Source: Curtobacterium herbarum (GTDB lineage Bacteria; Actinomycetota; Actinomycetes; Actinomycetales; Microbacteriaceae). From it: DNA of 64,000 bases. The position numbers and the translations under genes are program-made. The stretch is taken from positions 2,790,001-2,854,000 of the forward strand of contig NZ_JAFBBT010000001.1 in assembly GCF_016907335.1 (NCBI RefSeq), given 5' to 3'. Position 1 is the stretch's first letter. Each line of letters begins with the position of its first letter. Shown here in pieces: positions 42,667 to 51,693 of this stretch. The notes beneath the pieces were generated by a model that was not told where the DNA came from, made no database searches, and was given only the letters and a program-made list of their open reading frames with translations.

Positions 42667-43515
42667 TCAGAACGCGGTGCCGACCGCCGCGATGTCGTCG
42701 CCGCCGTGTCCGGCCGCACTGGCTTCCGCGTAGACCCGGCCCAGGGCGTCGAGGAGGGTCGTGTCGACGTCCGCGTCCCGCGCAGCGTCCGTGATCAGGC
42801 CGATGTCCTTGCGCAGACCGTCGAGTGCGAACTGCGCCGGGAACTCGCCCGCGATCATCGCCGCCCCCTTCGTGTGGGCGTAGGCGGAGTCGCTGGCCGA
42901 GCCGTCGATCGCGTCGAGGAACAGCTGCGGGTCGAGCCCGAGCGCACGGGCGATCGCCAGTGACTGTCCGGTCGCGGCGGTGATCGATGCGATCCAGGCG
43001 TTCGCGGCGAGCTTGAGCGCGGTGCCCTGACCGACCTGCTCGCCCGCGTGGACGACCTTGGCGCTGACGGCGTCGAGCACCGGCTGGACGACCGACACCG
43101 GGTGCTCCGGACCGGCGACGAGCATCGTCAGCTTGCCCTGCTCCGCCGGTGCCTTGGTGCCGAGCATCATCGCCTCCACCAGGGTGATGCCGTACTTCTC
43201 GGCGAGCTGCACGACGGTCTCGGTGCCGGCGACACCGATCGTCGACGCCTGGACCCAGACGGCGTCCTCCGGCGCATCACCGGCGGCGCGCTCGAGGACG
43301 TCGATGACCGCGTCGGTGTCGAAGAGGGTCAGCAGCACCACCTGCGCCCGGGCCACGGCCTCCGCTGCGTCCGTGGACACCGTCGCACCGTGTTCGGCGA
43401 GCGGACGGGCGCGGTCCACCGTGCGGTTCCACACCGTGACGTCGTGCCCTGCCCGGAGCAGCGACTGCGCGACGCCTGCTCCCATCGCTCCCGTTCCCAA
43501 CACCGACACGCGCAC
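42667..43515 (-). CDS. NAD(P)-dependent beta-hydroxyacid dehydrogenase family
   Basis: 282 residues from the GTG at 43515. GTGAMGAGVA (7-16) is the Rossmann loop and WNRTVDRARPL suggests NADP. The family's second motif is present in GSSTIG-like form (QASTIGVAGTE), and the catalytic lysine in GTALKLAANAW (about 165-175). These enzymes oxidise 3-hydroxyisobutyrate, tartronate semialdehyde or succinate semialdehyde-type compounds, or act as imine reductases. Confidence 0.88.
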   Translation of the reverse strand: MRVSVLGTGAMGAGVAQSLLRAGHDVTVWNRTVDRARPLAEHGATVSTDAAEAVARAQVVLLTLFDTDAVIDVLERAAGDAPEDAVWVQASTIGVAGTETVVQLAEKYGITLVEAMMLGTKAPAEQGKLTMLVAGPEHPVSVVQPVLDAVSAKVVHAGEQVGQGTALKLAANAWIASITAATGQSLAIARALGLDPQLFLDAIDGSASDSAYAHTKGAAMIAGEFPAQFALDGLRKDIGLITDAARDADVDTTLLDALGRVYAEASAAGHGGDDIAAVGTAF

Positions 43516-43628
43516 CGTGGTCTCCTCACCGCGTGGCTCCCTGCCACGACCAGGTCGACGCTACGCGGCTCGCCGGGGTACCGACGCACCATCCGGGGTA
43601 CCAGTGGACGACGACCGGCACAGGCTCG

Positions 43629-44612
43629 TCAGTGCAGGAGACCCCGCGCGGCCAGCCACGGCTCCGGGTCGACCGGACGGCCGCCGAGGATCACCTCGAA
43701 GTGCAGGTGGGGTCCGGTGGAGACCCCGGTGCTGCCGACCTCGCCGATCTGCTCGCCGACGCCGACCGTCTGCCCGGCTCGGACCCCGATGACCGAGAGG
43801 TGTCCGTAGCGCGTCTCGGTGCCGTCCGGGTGCCGGAGCAGCACCTGGTTGCCGTAGCCCCCGAGCACCCCGGCCGACTCGACCGTGCCGGACATGGCGG
43901 CGTACACGGGCGTCCCGGACGCCGCCGCGAAGTCGGTGCCCTGGTGACTCGTCGAGCAGGCGGCACAGCCCGCGACGTTCCGCCCGCCGAAGTTGCCCGC
44001 CGACGGGACCGTGCCCGCGACCGGTCGCGCCACGGCCTCGTCGGACCCGGGCAGCCGGGTGAGGACGGCGCCGCCCGCGGTCCGTCCGACGACGGTGAAG
44101 TCCGCGCGGGCCCAGGTGTCCGGACCGGTCCCGCGGACGCGGTAGTCCTGGTTCGCCGGGCCCGGCGCGACGGTCTCGACCGGGGCGGCGACCGCCGACG
44201 GTGGTGCCGTGTCCGTGACGGCCAGGCAGGCGGCGAGTGCCAGGGACGTCAGCGCGAGTCCGCGCCGTCCCCAGCAGTGGTCCCGGACGTCGTGCGCGGT
44301 GGCGACGACCGACGCCCGGACGAGGGCGACGGTGAGCGACGCCCCGGGGCCGATCGCACGGTGTGCCGCTGCGACCCGTCGACCGCGTCGTGCCGCGGTG
44401 ACGCGCCGAGCTACGGGGACCGCCGGGACGCGCCGCGGTGCGGGGACCGCCGAGGCACGTCGCGGCGCGTGGACCGCCGGGGCACGTCGCGCCCTGCGGT
44501 GGCCGACCCGCGCCTCCGGATCGATCCAGGACGACCGGCGGGCCGATGCGCGCGGCGCCGTCCGACGGGCATCGGTCAGGAGGGCCGGAGCGGTCGAGCT
44601 GCTCAGGGTCAC
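43629..44612 (-). CDS. M23 family metallopeptidase with Arg/Ala-repeat N-terminus
   Basis: 327 residues from the GTG at 44612. The LytM domain (about 205-327) has the zinc ligands His223 and Asp227 (HQGTD), and His304 in HLHFEV, with His271 and His302 nearby. A Cys pair at 216 and 219 precedes it. A membrane segment or signal at about 118-143 exports it. Residues 40-80 are about three imperfect ten-residue APRR-type repeats, very basic and cytosolic, unusual for the family. It would cleave peptidoglycan cross-links. It follows a partner gene by 16 bp. Confidence 0.85.
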   Translation of the reverse strand: MTLSSSTAPALLTDARRTAPRASARRSSWIDPEARVGHRRARRAPAVHAPRRASAVPAPRRVPAVPVARRVTAARRGRRVAAAHRAIGPGASLTVALVRASVVATAHDVRDHCWGRRGLALTSLALAACLAVTDTAPPSAVAAPVETVAPGPANQDYRVRGTGPDTWARADFTVVGRTAGGAVLTRLPGSDEAVARPVAGTVPSAGNFGGRNVAGCAACSTSHQGTDFAAASGTPVYAAMSGTVESAGVLGGYGNQVLLRHPDGTETRYGHLSVIGVRAGQTVGVGEQIGEVGSTGVSTGPHLHFEVILGGRPVDPEPWLAARGLLH

Positions 44613-44628
44613 GGTCGCGGCCGCGGGA

Positions 44629-45066
44629 TCAGACGCGGACGACGCCGCTGGCGACGATCCGCTCGACCTCGATCGCGACGGCGTCGACCACGGCACGGGT
44701 CACCGCGTCCACGACCGCCTCGACCAGGGGCAGCTGCTCGCGGCAGACGACGTGCTCCCGGGCGAGGGAGGCGCGGAGGCTGGCGGGGATCCCGTCGATC
44801 ATCTCGACCAGGTCCGCGGGGACGACCGCGTCCGGGGCGACGACCGCCTCCGGGGTGATCGGGACGACCGGGGCCATCGCGGCGGGTGCGTCCACCGGGG
44901 ACGACGGCGTGTGGGACCGGGCGGTGCGGGCGGGCGGGGCACCGGCACTCGGCACGGTCAGACCGGCCGGCGCATCGAGACGAGCAGCCGGGGCCGACCC
45001 GACCGGCGGGTTCGAGGGCTGCGCGCTGCGGCGGGCGATCGCGTCGAAGAGGGGCGTCGAGGACAT
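44629..45066 (-). CDS. Protein of unknown function upstream of the M23 peptidase
   Basis: 145 residues from the ATG at 45066. No signal or membrane helix; the first 80 residues are Pro/Ala/Ser-rich and likely disordered, the last 60 helical and amphipathic (LVEAVVDAVTRAVVDAVAIE). A good sigma-70-type promoter lies 64-92 nt upstream. Its stop is 16 bp before the M23 start, so the two form an operon. No family recognised. Confidence 0.65.
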   Translation of the reverse strand: MSSTPLFDAIARRSAQPSNPPVGSAPAARLDAPAGLTVPSAGAPPARTARSHTPSSPVDAPAAMAPVVPITPEAVVAPDAVVPADLVEMIDGIPASLRASLAREHVVCREQLPLVEAVVDAVTRAVVDAVAIEVERIVASGVVRV

Positions 45067-45129
45067 GGTGGGCCTTTCCCTGGAGGAGTTCGGGTGACCC
45101 ACCGATGCTGATCCCGACGGGCCGGATCG

Positions 45130-45158
45130 AGCATAGTGTGTGTATTTCACATCTGCAA
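45130..45158 (-). promoter_or_regulatory. Consensus-like promoter with overlapping palindrome
   Basis: On the minus strand TTGCAG (45158-45153) and TATGCT (45135-45130) are 17 bp apart. The palindrome CTGCA-ATAG-TGCAG (45153-45166) covers the -35 box, suggesting repression. It drives the 145-aa gene and probably the M23 peptidase. Confidence 0.7.
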
Positions 45159-45167
45159 TAGTGCAGT

Positions 45168-45908
45168 TCAGTCGGGTTGCGCGTCCCCACGGTCGTCGTG
45201 GTGCAGCATCCGCTTGACCCGCTCCACGATGGTCGTCGGCGGCTCGTTGTAGACACCGGCGGGCTCCTGGCCGCTGAGCGCCTGGATCGCCGCGGTCACC
45301 GCGTCCGTCGCCTGACGCCGTGCCCGGCCGGAGCTCGCGGCACCGAAGGCGGAGAGGTCCATCGGCGCACCGAACTCGATCCGCACCCGAGCCAGCCGGG
45401 GCAGTCTCGACCCGACGGGCTGCACGTCCTCGGTGCCGGTGAGGGCGACCGGGACGACCGGTGCCCCGCTCGTCAGGGCGAGCCAGGCCACACCCGTCCG
45501 GCCCTTGTACAGCCGACCGTCGAGCGACCGCGTGCCCTCGGGGTAGATCGCGAACGCCTCACCCGCCTCGAGCCGCGCCAGACCGAGGTCCAGGGCCTGC
45601 TGCGCCGCGGCACCCGCGCCGCGCTCGACACCGATCGCGCCGATGCCGGAGAAGAACGCCCGCGACAGCGCGCCCCGGAAACCGGTCCCCGTGAAGTACT
45701 CCTGCTTGGCGAGGAAGGACACCTTCCGCGGTGCCAGCAGCGTGATCGTCGGCGAGTCGATGAAGGACCGGTGGTTGCTCGCCAGGATCACCGGACCGCG
45801 CTTCGGGACGTTCTTCCGACCGACCACCTCGGGCCGCCACAGCAGCCGTGCCAGCGGTGCCACCACGGCGCGGCTCAGCACGGTGGCGGACTTCGTCGAA
45901 CCGGTCAC
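45168..45908 (-). CDS. 1-acyl-sn-glycerol-3-phosphate acyltransferase (PlsC-like)
   Basis: 246 residues from the GTG at 45908 (AGGAGG upstream). The acyltransferase motif is NHRSFID (45-51, HX4D), and the second motif is PEGTRS (123-128). It transfers acyl chains to lysophosphatidate in phospholipid synthesis. A membrane association is likely through the N-terminal helix. Its stop lies within the control region of the next gene. Confidence 0.92.
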   Translation of the reverse strand: MTGSTKSATVLSRAVVAPLARLLWRPEVVGRKNVPKRGPVILASNHRSFIDSPTITLLAPRKVSFLAKQEYFTGTGFRGALSRAFFSGIGAIGVERGAGAAAQQALDLGLARLEAGEAFAIYPEGTRSLDGRLYKGRTGVAWLALTSGAPVVPVALTGTEDVQPVGSRLPRLARVRIEFGAPMDLSAFGAASSGRARRQATDAVTAAIQALSGQEPAGVYNEPPTTIVERVKRMLHHDDRGDAQPD

Positions 45909-45981
45909 ACGGCCTCCTGTCGGGCGGGAGGTACCGAGTGTAGTGACGGGCTGCGGGGCGACATGCCCCGAGCGGCATGGG

Positions 45982-47841
45982 TCAGACCACGGCCGCCACG
46001 ACGTCCAGTACGGCCCGTCCGTAGGACTCGAGCTTCGCCGCACCGACGCCGGAGATCTCGGACAGCTCGTCGAGGTCGGACGGCTTCACCGCGGCGATCC
46101 CGCGGAGGGTCGCGTCGTTGAACACGACGTACGCGGGGACCCCCTGCTCGCGTGCCTGCCCGGCGCGCCACTGTCGCAGCGACTCGAAGAGCGGCATGGC
46201 CTCCTGCGGCATGTCGGACACCACGGCAGCCCGACGGGTGCGTCCGGCACGCGGGGTCTTCACCGGGTCGCGGCGCATCCGGACCTCGACGCGACCGGCC
46301 AGCACCTCGGCGCTCGTCGGGCTGAGGACGAGCGTGCCGTACCCGTCGCCGGACACCGCGACGTAGCCCTGGGCGAGCAGCTGCCGGGCGACGGCCTTCC
46401 AGTCGGCGTCGGACAGGTCCTGCCCGATGCCGAACGTGGCGAGCGAGTCGTGTCCGAGTTCGGTCACCCGGGGTGACTGCTTGCCGGTCAGGATGTCGAC
46501 CAGGTGCGCGACGCCGTAGCGCTGCCCGCGCTCGCGGTCGAGCCGGACGATGGTGGAGAGCAGCTTCTGCGCGGGCACCGTGCCGTCCCACGACTCCGGC
46601 GGCGCCAGGCACGTGTCGCAGTTGCCGCACGCGGACGACTCCTGCCCGAAGTACGCGAGCAGACGGACCCGACGGCACTCGATCGTCTCGCAGAGGGCGA
46701 GCATGGCGTCGAGGTGCGCGCTGAGCTGCCGGCGGTGCGCGGCGTCGCCCTCCGACTGGTCGATCATCCGCCGCTGCTGCACGACGTCGTTCAGCCCGTA
46801 GGCGAGCCACGCGGTGGAGGGCAGCCCGTCACGCCCGGCACGCCCCGTCTCCTGGTAGTAGCCCTCGACCGACTTCGGCATGTCGAGGTGCGCGACGAAG
46901 CGGACGTCGGGCTTGTCGATGCCCATGCCGAACGCGATGGTGGCGACCATGACGATGCCGTCCTCGCGGAGGAACTGCGCCTGGTTCCGCTCGCGCACCC
47001 GGGCGTCGAGACCCGCGTGGTACGGCAGCGCGGCGATGCCCTGCTGCACGAGTGCCGCGGCGGTGCGTTCGACCGAGTTGCGGGACAGGCAGTAGACGAT
47101 GCCGGCGTCGCCGCTGTGCTCGGTGCGGATGAAGGTCAGGAGCTGCTGCATCGCCCCGGTCTTCGGTTCGATCCGGTACTGGATGTTCGGCCGGTCGAAG
47201 TCGGCGACGAAGTGCGCGGCGTCGTCGAGTCCGAGCCGGGCGGAGATCTCGCGGTGGGTCTGCGGCGTCGCGGTGGCCGTCAGCGCGATGCGGGGGACGT
47301 CCGGCCAGCGCTCGTGCAGCACGCTGAGTTCGAGGTAGTCCGGGCGGAAGTCGTGCCCCCACTGCGCCACACAGTGCGCTTCGTCGATGGCGAAGAGCGC
47401 GATCCGAGCCCGGTCGAGCAGGGAGCGCGTGGACTCGATCTTCAGCCGCTCGGGCGCCAGGTAGAGCATGTCGACCTGGCCGGTGACGACGTCGCGCTCG
47501 ACCCGGGCACGCTCGTCCGGACCCTGCGTGGAGTTGAGGAACGCGGCCCGGACACCGTTGGCGGCCAGGGCGTCGACCTGGTCCTGCATGAGGGCGATCA
47601 GCGGGGAGACGACCACCCCGATGCCGTCACGGACGAGCGAGGGGACCTGGTAGCAGAGGGACTTGCCGCCACCGGTCGGCATGAGCACGAGGGCGTCCCC
47701 GCCGGCGACCACACGGTCGATGATCTGGGCCTGCTCGCCGCGGAAGGCGTCGTACCCCCAGACCCGGTGCAGCACGTCGAGCGCCGCGGACCGGGGCCCA
47801 GCTGCCTCGGTTCCGGGCGCAGCGACACCACTCGAACTCAT
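45982..47841 (-). CDS. recQ: ATP-dependent DNA helicase RecQ
   Basis: 619 residues. Walker A MPTGGGKS (54-61), DEAH box in FAIDEAHCVAQWGHDFRPDY, ATATP and the aromatic-rich loop, then helicase C motif QETGRAGRDG. The RQC region carries zinc cysteines (CRRVRLLAYFG...ACGNCDTC), and a C-terminal HRDC domain occupies about 540-619. It unwinds DNA 3'-5' in recombination repair. TAGGCT lies 6 nt before the ATG. Confidence 0.95.
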   Translation of the reverse strand: MSSSGVAAPGTEAAGPRSAALDVLHRVWGYDAFRGEQAQIIDRVVAGGDALVLMPTGGGKSLCYQVPSLVRDGIGVVVSPLIALMQDQVDALAANGVRAAFLNSTQGPDERARVERDVVTGQVDMLYLAPERLKIESTRSLLDRARIALFAIDEAHCVAQWGHDFRPDYLELSVLHERWPDVPRIALTATATPQTHREISARLGLDDAAHFVADFDRPNIQYRIEPKTGAMQQLLTFIRTEHSGDAGIVYCLSRNSVERTAAALVQQGIAALPYHAGLDARVRERNQAQFLREDGIVMVATIAFGMGIDKPDVRFVAHLDMPKSVEGYYQETGRAGRDGLPSTAWLAYGLNDVVQQRRMIDQSEGDAAHRRQLSAHLDAMLALCETIECRRVRLLAYFGQESSACGNCDTCLAPPESWDGTVPAQKLLSTIVRLDRERGQRYGVAHLVDILTGKQSPRVTELGHDSLATFGIGQDLSDADWKAVARQLLAQGYVAVSGDGYGTLVLSPTSAEVLAGRVEVRMRRDPVKTPRAGRTRRAAVVSDMPQEAMPLFESLRQWRAGQAREQGVPAYVVFNDATLRGIAAVKPSDLDELSEISGVGAAKLESYGRAVLDVVAAVV

Positions 47842-47850
47842 GCGACGAGC

Positions 47851-49005
47851 CTACGGCCGCGTGCCGACACCACCGGACTTGTCCACAGCCGACGCCACCG
47901 ACCCGCCCGCACCCGCCCCGACCAGCACCGGGTCGCCGGACGCGCCCGTCTCGTCACCGCGCGTCGGCGCGGTCGACCAGCCCGCGCCTCCCGGCCGGAG
48001 CCACTGCCGGCCGCCCGCCCAGAGCGGTGCGTCCCCACGGAACCGGGGTGCCTCCGGCCCGGGGAACCGGCGGTCGAGCTTCCGCCAGTGCGCCGTCAGC
48101 TCGACGAGCCCCCAGTAGAGCAACGAGGTGCCGAGCGTCACGACGAAGCCCTGCCAGGTGCCCTGCGACCCCTCGCCGGTCAGGTCGACCTTCGACCAGC
48201 CGGGCGCCTGCAGCACGAAGATCATGATGTTGTTGAGCGCGTGCTGGAGGACCGTCGCCTCGAGCCCGCCGGTCCGCAGCACGATGACGGCCGCCACCAG
48301 CCCGAACGAGCCGACGTCGAGGATGCCCCAGATGTTGTAGCCGTTCGGCACGTGCAGCACCGCGAACAGCACGGTCGACACCGCGACCGCGACGACCGCA
48401 CCCCCGGCCCGGAGCGGGATCCACGAGCCGATCGTCTGCATGAGGAACCCGCGGAAGAGGTACTCCTCGGCGGCGGCCTGGAACGGCACGAGCAGGACCA
48501 CCAGCAGGATCGTCAGGGTCAGCGTCTGCAGGGTCACGGTGGACTGGCCGAGTTCCGCGGTGTTCCAGTGCAGACCACCGTCGGTCGCCAGGTACCCGCT
48601 GCCCTGGAACAGAAACATCACGACCGCGAGCACCAGGAGCGGCAGCAGGCACCAGCCGAGCCACCCCCAGCGGATGCGGGTCCGCACCGACGACAGCAGT
48701 CCGTACGGGCCGAGCCCGGCGATCCTGGTGGACAGCATGATCGCCGGCAGCAGCACCACGAGCGACACGAGCGTCAACGACAGGACGAGCGGGTCCGTCG
48801 GGTCGAGCGCGCCGGACGACAGCTTCTCCGTCAGGTCGGCGAGCCCGGCCTGTCCACGCTGCGCGCCGATCGGCACGAAGTACGCGATCGCGATGACGAC
48901 CTGCGAGGCCAGGTAGAAGCCGAGGAACACCGCCAGGGCCACCAGCGGCCGCCACCACCGCCAGTTCGCGTCGACACGGGGCAACCGGTGGTAGGGAACA
49001 CTCAC
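47851..49005 (-). CDS. CPBP-family intramembrane metalloprotease
   Basis: 384 residues from the GTG at 49005. The family motifs are EEYLFRG (EExxxR, about 180-186), FAVLHVPN (FxxxH) and HALNN (HxxxN/D), set in about eight helices. The last 100 residues are a Gly/Pro-rich cytosolic tail. Members process prenylated or bacteriocin-like peptides, or act in regulated proteolysis. TACTCT lies 7 nt before the GTG. Confidence 0.9.
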   Translation of the reverse strand: MSVPYHRLPRVDANWRWWRPLVALAVFLGFYLASQVVIAIAYFVPIGAQRGQAGLADLTEKLSSGALDPTDPLVLSLTLVSLVVLLPAIMLSTRIAGLGPYGLLSSVRTRIRWGWLGWCLLPLLVLAVVMFLFQGSGYLATDGGLHWNTAELGQSTVTLQTLTLTILLVVLLVPFQAAAEEYLFRGFLMQTIGSWIPLRAGGAVVAVAVSTVLFAVLHVPNGYNIWGILDVGSFGLVAAVIVLRTGGLEATVLQHALNNIMIFVLQAPGWSKVDLTGEGSQGTWQGFVVTLGTSLLYWGLVELTAHWRKLDRRFPGPEAPRFRGDAPLWAGGRQWLRPGGAGWSTAPTRGDETGASGDPVLVGAGAGGSVASAVDKSGGVGTRP

Positions 49006-49041
49006 GCCGTGCAGAGTACCGGTGCGGGCAGGATGGGACCC

Positions 49042-49983
49042 GTGATCACCGTGCTGCTCGGCCTCGGCGGCGCCCTCGTCTACGGGGCCGCGGACTTCCT
49101 GGGTGGGCTCGCGTCGCGGCGCCTCCGGCCGGTGCGCGTGGCGGCCGTCGCGGCCGTGGTCGGGCTGGTCCCGCTGCTCGTCGGCTTCGCGGTCCTCGGT
49201 GGTCGGTTCTCCGAGCAGGCCGCGGTCGCCGGTGTGGTCGCGGGGCTGTCCGGCGCGGTCGGCGTCCTCCTGCTCTACGCGGCCCTCGCGATCGGGCCGA
49301 TGAGCGTCCTGTCCCCGCTCACCGCCGTCTTCTCCGCGGTCGTCCCGGTCGTCGTCGCGCTGCTCCGCGGCACCGTGCTGTCCCCGCTCGGCGTCGTCGC
49401 GCTCGTGGTGGCGGTGGTCGCGGTGGTGCTCGTCGCGTCGGTCCCCGACCCGGGAGGCGCGCGCCTCACCCTCCGCGGGGTCGTCACCGCCGCGGTCGCC
49501 GGGTGCGGCTTCGGCGGGGTCGTGCTCGGGTACGACGCCTCGCCGCCGGACTCCGGCGTCGCGACCCTGCTGGTCGCCCGGACGCTGCAGGTCGTCCTGC
49601 TCGGCACGGCGGCGCTCGTCACGCTGCGGCTGGGTGCGCGGCTCCGTCCCCGGCCGGGAGGCACGTCCCCCGCCCCGGCGACGACGGACGTCCGCCCCGT
49701 GGCCGGTCGGGTACAGCCCGGTCGGGTGCAGCCCGGTCGGGTGCTGGTGCTCGTGGTGGTCGGCTGCGGGGTGTTCGACGCGATGGCGAACGTGTTCATC
49801 CAGGCCGGCCTGCACTCGAGCGACGACCCCTCGACCCTGCCGGTGATCAGCGTCCTCAACGCGCTCTACCCGATCGGCACCGTGCTGCTCGCCGGCGTCG
49901 TGCTCCGCGAACGGCTCACCGCGCTGCAGACCACGGGCATCGTGCTGGCCTTCGCGGCGTCGGTCGGGCTCGCGGTGTCCTGA
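49042..49983 (+). CDS. EamA/DMT-family transporter
   Basis: 313 residues with ten hydrophobic segments. Two repeats of five helices are seen, the second starting after about 205. The GTG at 49042 is preferred: CAGGAT ends 7 nt before it; the ATG at 49033 is an alternative. A cytosolic linker (about 200-235) contains a half copy of the GGGAGGC element and the duplicated GRVQP(GRVQP). Substrate unknown. It is divergent from the CPBP protease. Confidence 0.85.
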   Translation: MITVLLGLGGALVYGAADFLGGLASRRLRPVRVAAVAAVVGLVPLLVGFAVLGGRFSEQAAVAGVVAGLSGAVGVLLLYAALAIGPMSVLSPLTAVFSAVVPVVVALLRGTVLSPLGVVALVVAVVAVVLVASVPDPGGARLTLRGVVTAAVAGCGFGGVVLGYDASPPDSGVATLLVARTLQVVLLGTAALVTLRLGARLRPRPGGTSPAPATTDVRPVAGRVQPGRVQPGRVLVLVVVGCGVFDAMANVFIQAGLHSSDDPSTLPVISVLNALYPIGTVLLAGVVLRERLTALQTTGIVLAFAASVGLAVS

Positions 49984-50052
49984 CCGGCCGGGTCCGCCCG
50001 TCGCTGCCTGACAGTCCGCCTGCGGATCGGCTCGGTCCGCCTGCGGATCGAC

Positions 50053-50484
50053 TCAGGGGGCGTCGTCGTGGATGAGGCGCTTGCCGAACGAGACCGTGTG
50101 GTCGTCGGCGTACCCGAGCGACTCGTAGAAGGCGATGACCTGCTCGTTGCCGGCGCGCACCTGCAGGTTGAGCTTCGGGCAGCCGAGGTCGGTGAGCAGC
50201 CGCTCGAACTCCCTCATCAGCCGGCGGCCGAGCCCGCCACCCTGCCGCTCCGGCGACACCGCCAGGTAGTTGACCCAGCCCCGGTGCCCGTCGAAACCGG
50301 CCATGCCGGCGGCGACCACGGCCTCCTGGTCGGTCGCCACCAGGAACAGTTCCGGCTGCACGGTGGCCTTCCGCGCGATGTCGCGGCGCGGGTCGTTCCA
50401 CGGTCGGACCAGCCCGCAGGACTCCCAGAGCGCGACGACGGCCTCGGTGTCGGCGGGGCGGAAGGGACGGATCACGGGCTCCAT
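50053..50484 (-). CDS. GNAT-family acetyltransferase (YpeA-like)
   Basis: 143 residues from the ATG at 50484. The acetyl-CoA motif is YLAVSPERQGGGLGRRLM (about 73-90), and the sequence pattern WESCGLVRPWNDP near the start with GYADDHTVSFGKRL at the end matches YpeA-type acetyltransferases. TACCGT lies 7 nt before the ATG. Acceptor unknown. Confidence 0.9.
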   Translation of the reverse strand: MEPVIRPFRPADTEAVVALWESCGLVRPWNDPRRDIARKATVQPELFLVATDQEAVVAAGMAGFDGHRGWVNYLAVSPERQGGGLGRRLMREFERLLTDLGCPKLNLQVRAGNEQVIAFYESLGYADDHTVSFGKRLIHDDAP

Positions 50485-50619
50485 CCGCACCACGGTAGCG
50501 AGGATCCTGGCTGAGGATCGATCATGAGATGTCGGCCCAAGCTGTGGAAGACGCCCGCAGCGGGCCGTCGTCGTGGTCTGATAGACCTACTGCGCCGACC
50601 TCACCGATCCGGAGCCCCT

Positions 50620-51426
50620 GTGACCTCTCACGACACGCTGCCGTCGCGGCGCGATGCCCGCGACGACGACGGCACCGAACGGCCCCGACGTCGGCGACCA
50701 CGCCAGACCGTCGGCGGCGCGCTCGTCGCCCTGCTGGCCGAGCTCCTGATCATCGCGGGCGCCGGCACCGGGCTCTACGTGGTCTGGACCGCCTGGTGGA
50801 CCGACGTCGTCGCCGTGAACGAGCAGTCCAAGCTCGTCCAGACGCTCGACCAGCCGGAGCCGAAGAAGATCACCGGCACCGAGCGCCACGACGCCGCACC
50901 CGTGCTCAGCGAACCGCCAGGGCTCTCGACGGTGTTCGGCACGATGCAGATCCCGCGCTTCGGTTCGGACTACAACCGGCCCATCGGTGAGGGCACCGAC
51001 CGCGAGAAGGTCCTCAACACGATCGGCCTCGGGCACTACCAGGACACCGCGATGCCCGGCGCCGAGGGCAACTTCGCCGTCGCCGGCCACCGCGTCACCT
51101 ACGGCAAGCCCCTCAACCAGATCGCCGACCTGAAGCCCGGCGACCCGATCGTCGTCCGTGTCACCGACGCCAAGACGAAGTTCGACGTCTGGTACGTCTA
51201 CAAGGTCACCGACAGCCAGATCGTCACGCCCGACCACATCGAGACCATCGCCCCGGTCCCGAACAAGCCCGGTGTCGAGCCCTCGGCCGAGGACCGCTGG
51301 CTCACCCTGACCGCCTGCCACCCGATGTGGTCCGCCGCTCAGCGCTACGTCGTGCACGCGAAGATGGACTACTGGATGCAGGCGTCCGACGGCACGCCGA
51401 AGGAACTGACGGAGGCTGCCAAGTGA
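50620..51426 (+). CDS. Class E sortase
   Basis: 268 residues from the GTG at 50620 (GGAG upstream). A cytosolic basic N-terminus, one helix (about 33-58), a spacer and the sortase barrel. His157 (AVAGHRVT), Cys233 in LTLTACHPMW, and Arg242 form the catalytic triad. Class E sortases of high-GC Gram-positives recognise LAXTG sorting signals and anchor proteins to peptidoglycan. No sorting-signal protein is seen in the window. The stop overlaps the next start by GTGA. Confidence 0.92.
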   Translation: MTSHDTLPSRRDARDDDGTERPRRRRPRQTVGGALVALLAELLIIAGAGTGLYVVWTAWWTDVVAVNEQSKLVQTLDQPEPKKITGTERHDAAPVLSEPPGLSTVFGTMQIPRFGSDYNRPIGEGTDREKVLNTIGLGHYQDTAMPGAEGNFAVAGHRVTYGKPLNQIADLKPGDPIVVRVTDAKTKFDVWYVYKVTDSQIVTPDHIETIAPVPNKPGVEPSAEDRWLTLTACHPMWSAAQRYVVHAKMDYWMQASDGTPKELTEAAK

Positions 51427-51599
51427 TCTTCCCCCTCGTCTGGCGCATCCTGCCCGGACCCACCGCGCTGAAGGTGCTCGAGCTGCTCGTGCTGCTCGTC
51501 GCCATCGTGTTCGTGCTCTTCACGTGGGTGTTCCCGTGGATCGCGGCCGACATCCTGCCGCCGCCCGACGGCACCGTGGACGCCACGCCGCACCCCTGA
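51423..51599 (+). CDS. Small membrane partner of sortase E
   Basis: 58 residues, GTG start overlapping the sortase stop. One strong helix (about 18-40, VLELLVLLVAIVFVLFTWVF) with an outside tail rich in Pro and Asp. I associate a protein of this kind with class E sortases in actinobacteria, but the role is not known. Confidence 0.78.
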   Translation: MIFPLVWRILPGPTALKVLELLVLLVAIVFVLFTWVFPWIAADILPPPDGTVDATPHP

Positions 51600-51654
51600 C
51601 GGGTCGGGCACTGACCCGTCAGGCACTGACGTCCCCGGTACTGACGTGCCGTGT

Positions 51655-51693
51655 GACGACGGTCTGACCGCTCCAGGTGGTCAGACCGTCGTC
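51655..51693. terminator. Hairpin terminator overlapping the sbcC 3' end
   Basis: GACGACGGTCTGACC (51655-51669) and GGTCAGACCGTCGTC (51679-51693) pair exactly. The right arm covers the sbcC stop (51681-51683), so the last codons of sbcC are part of the hairpin. It also serves the convergent sortase operon. Confidence 0.8.
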
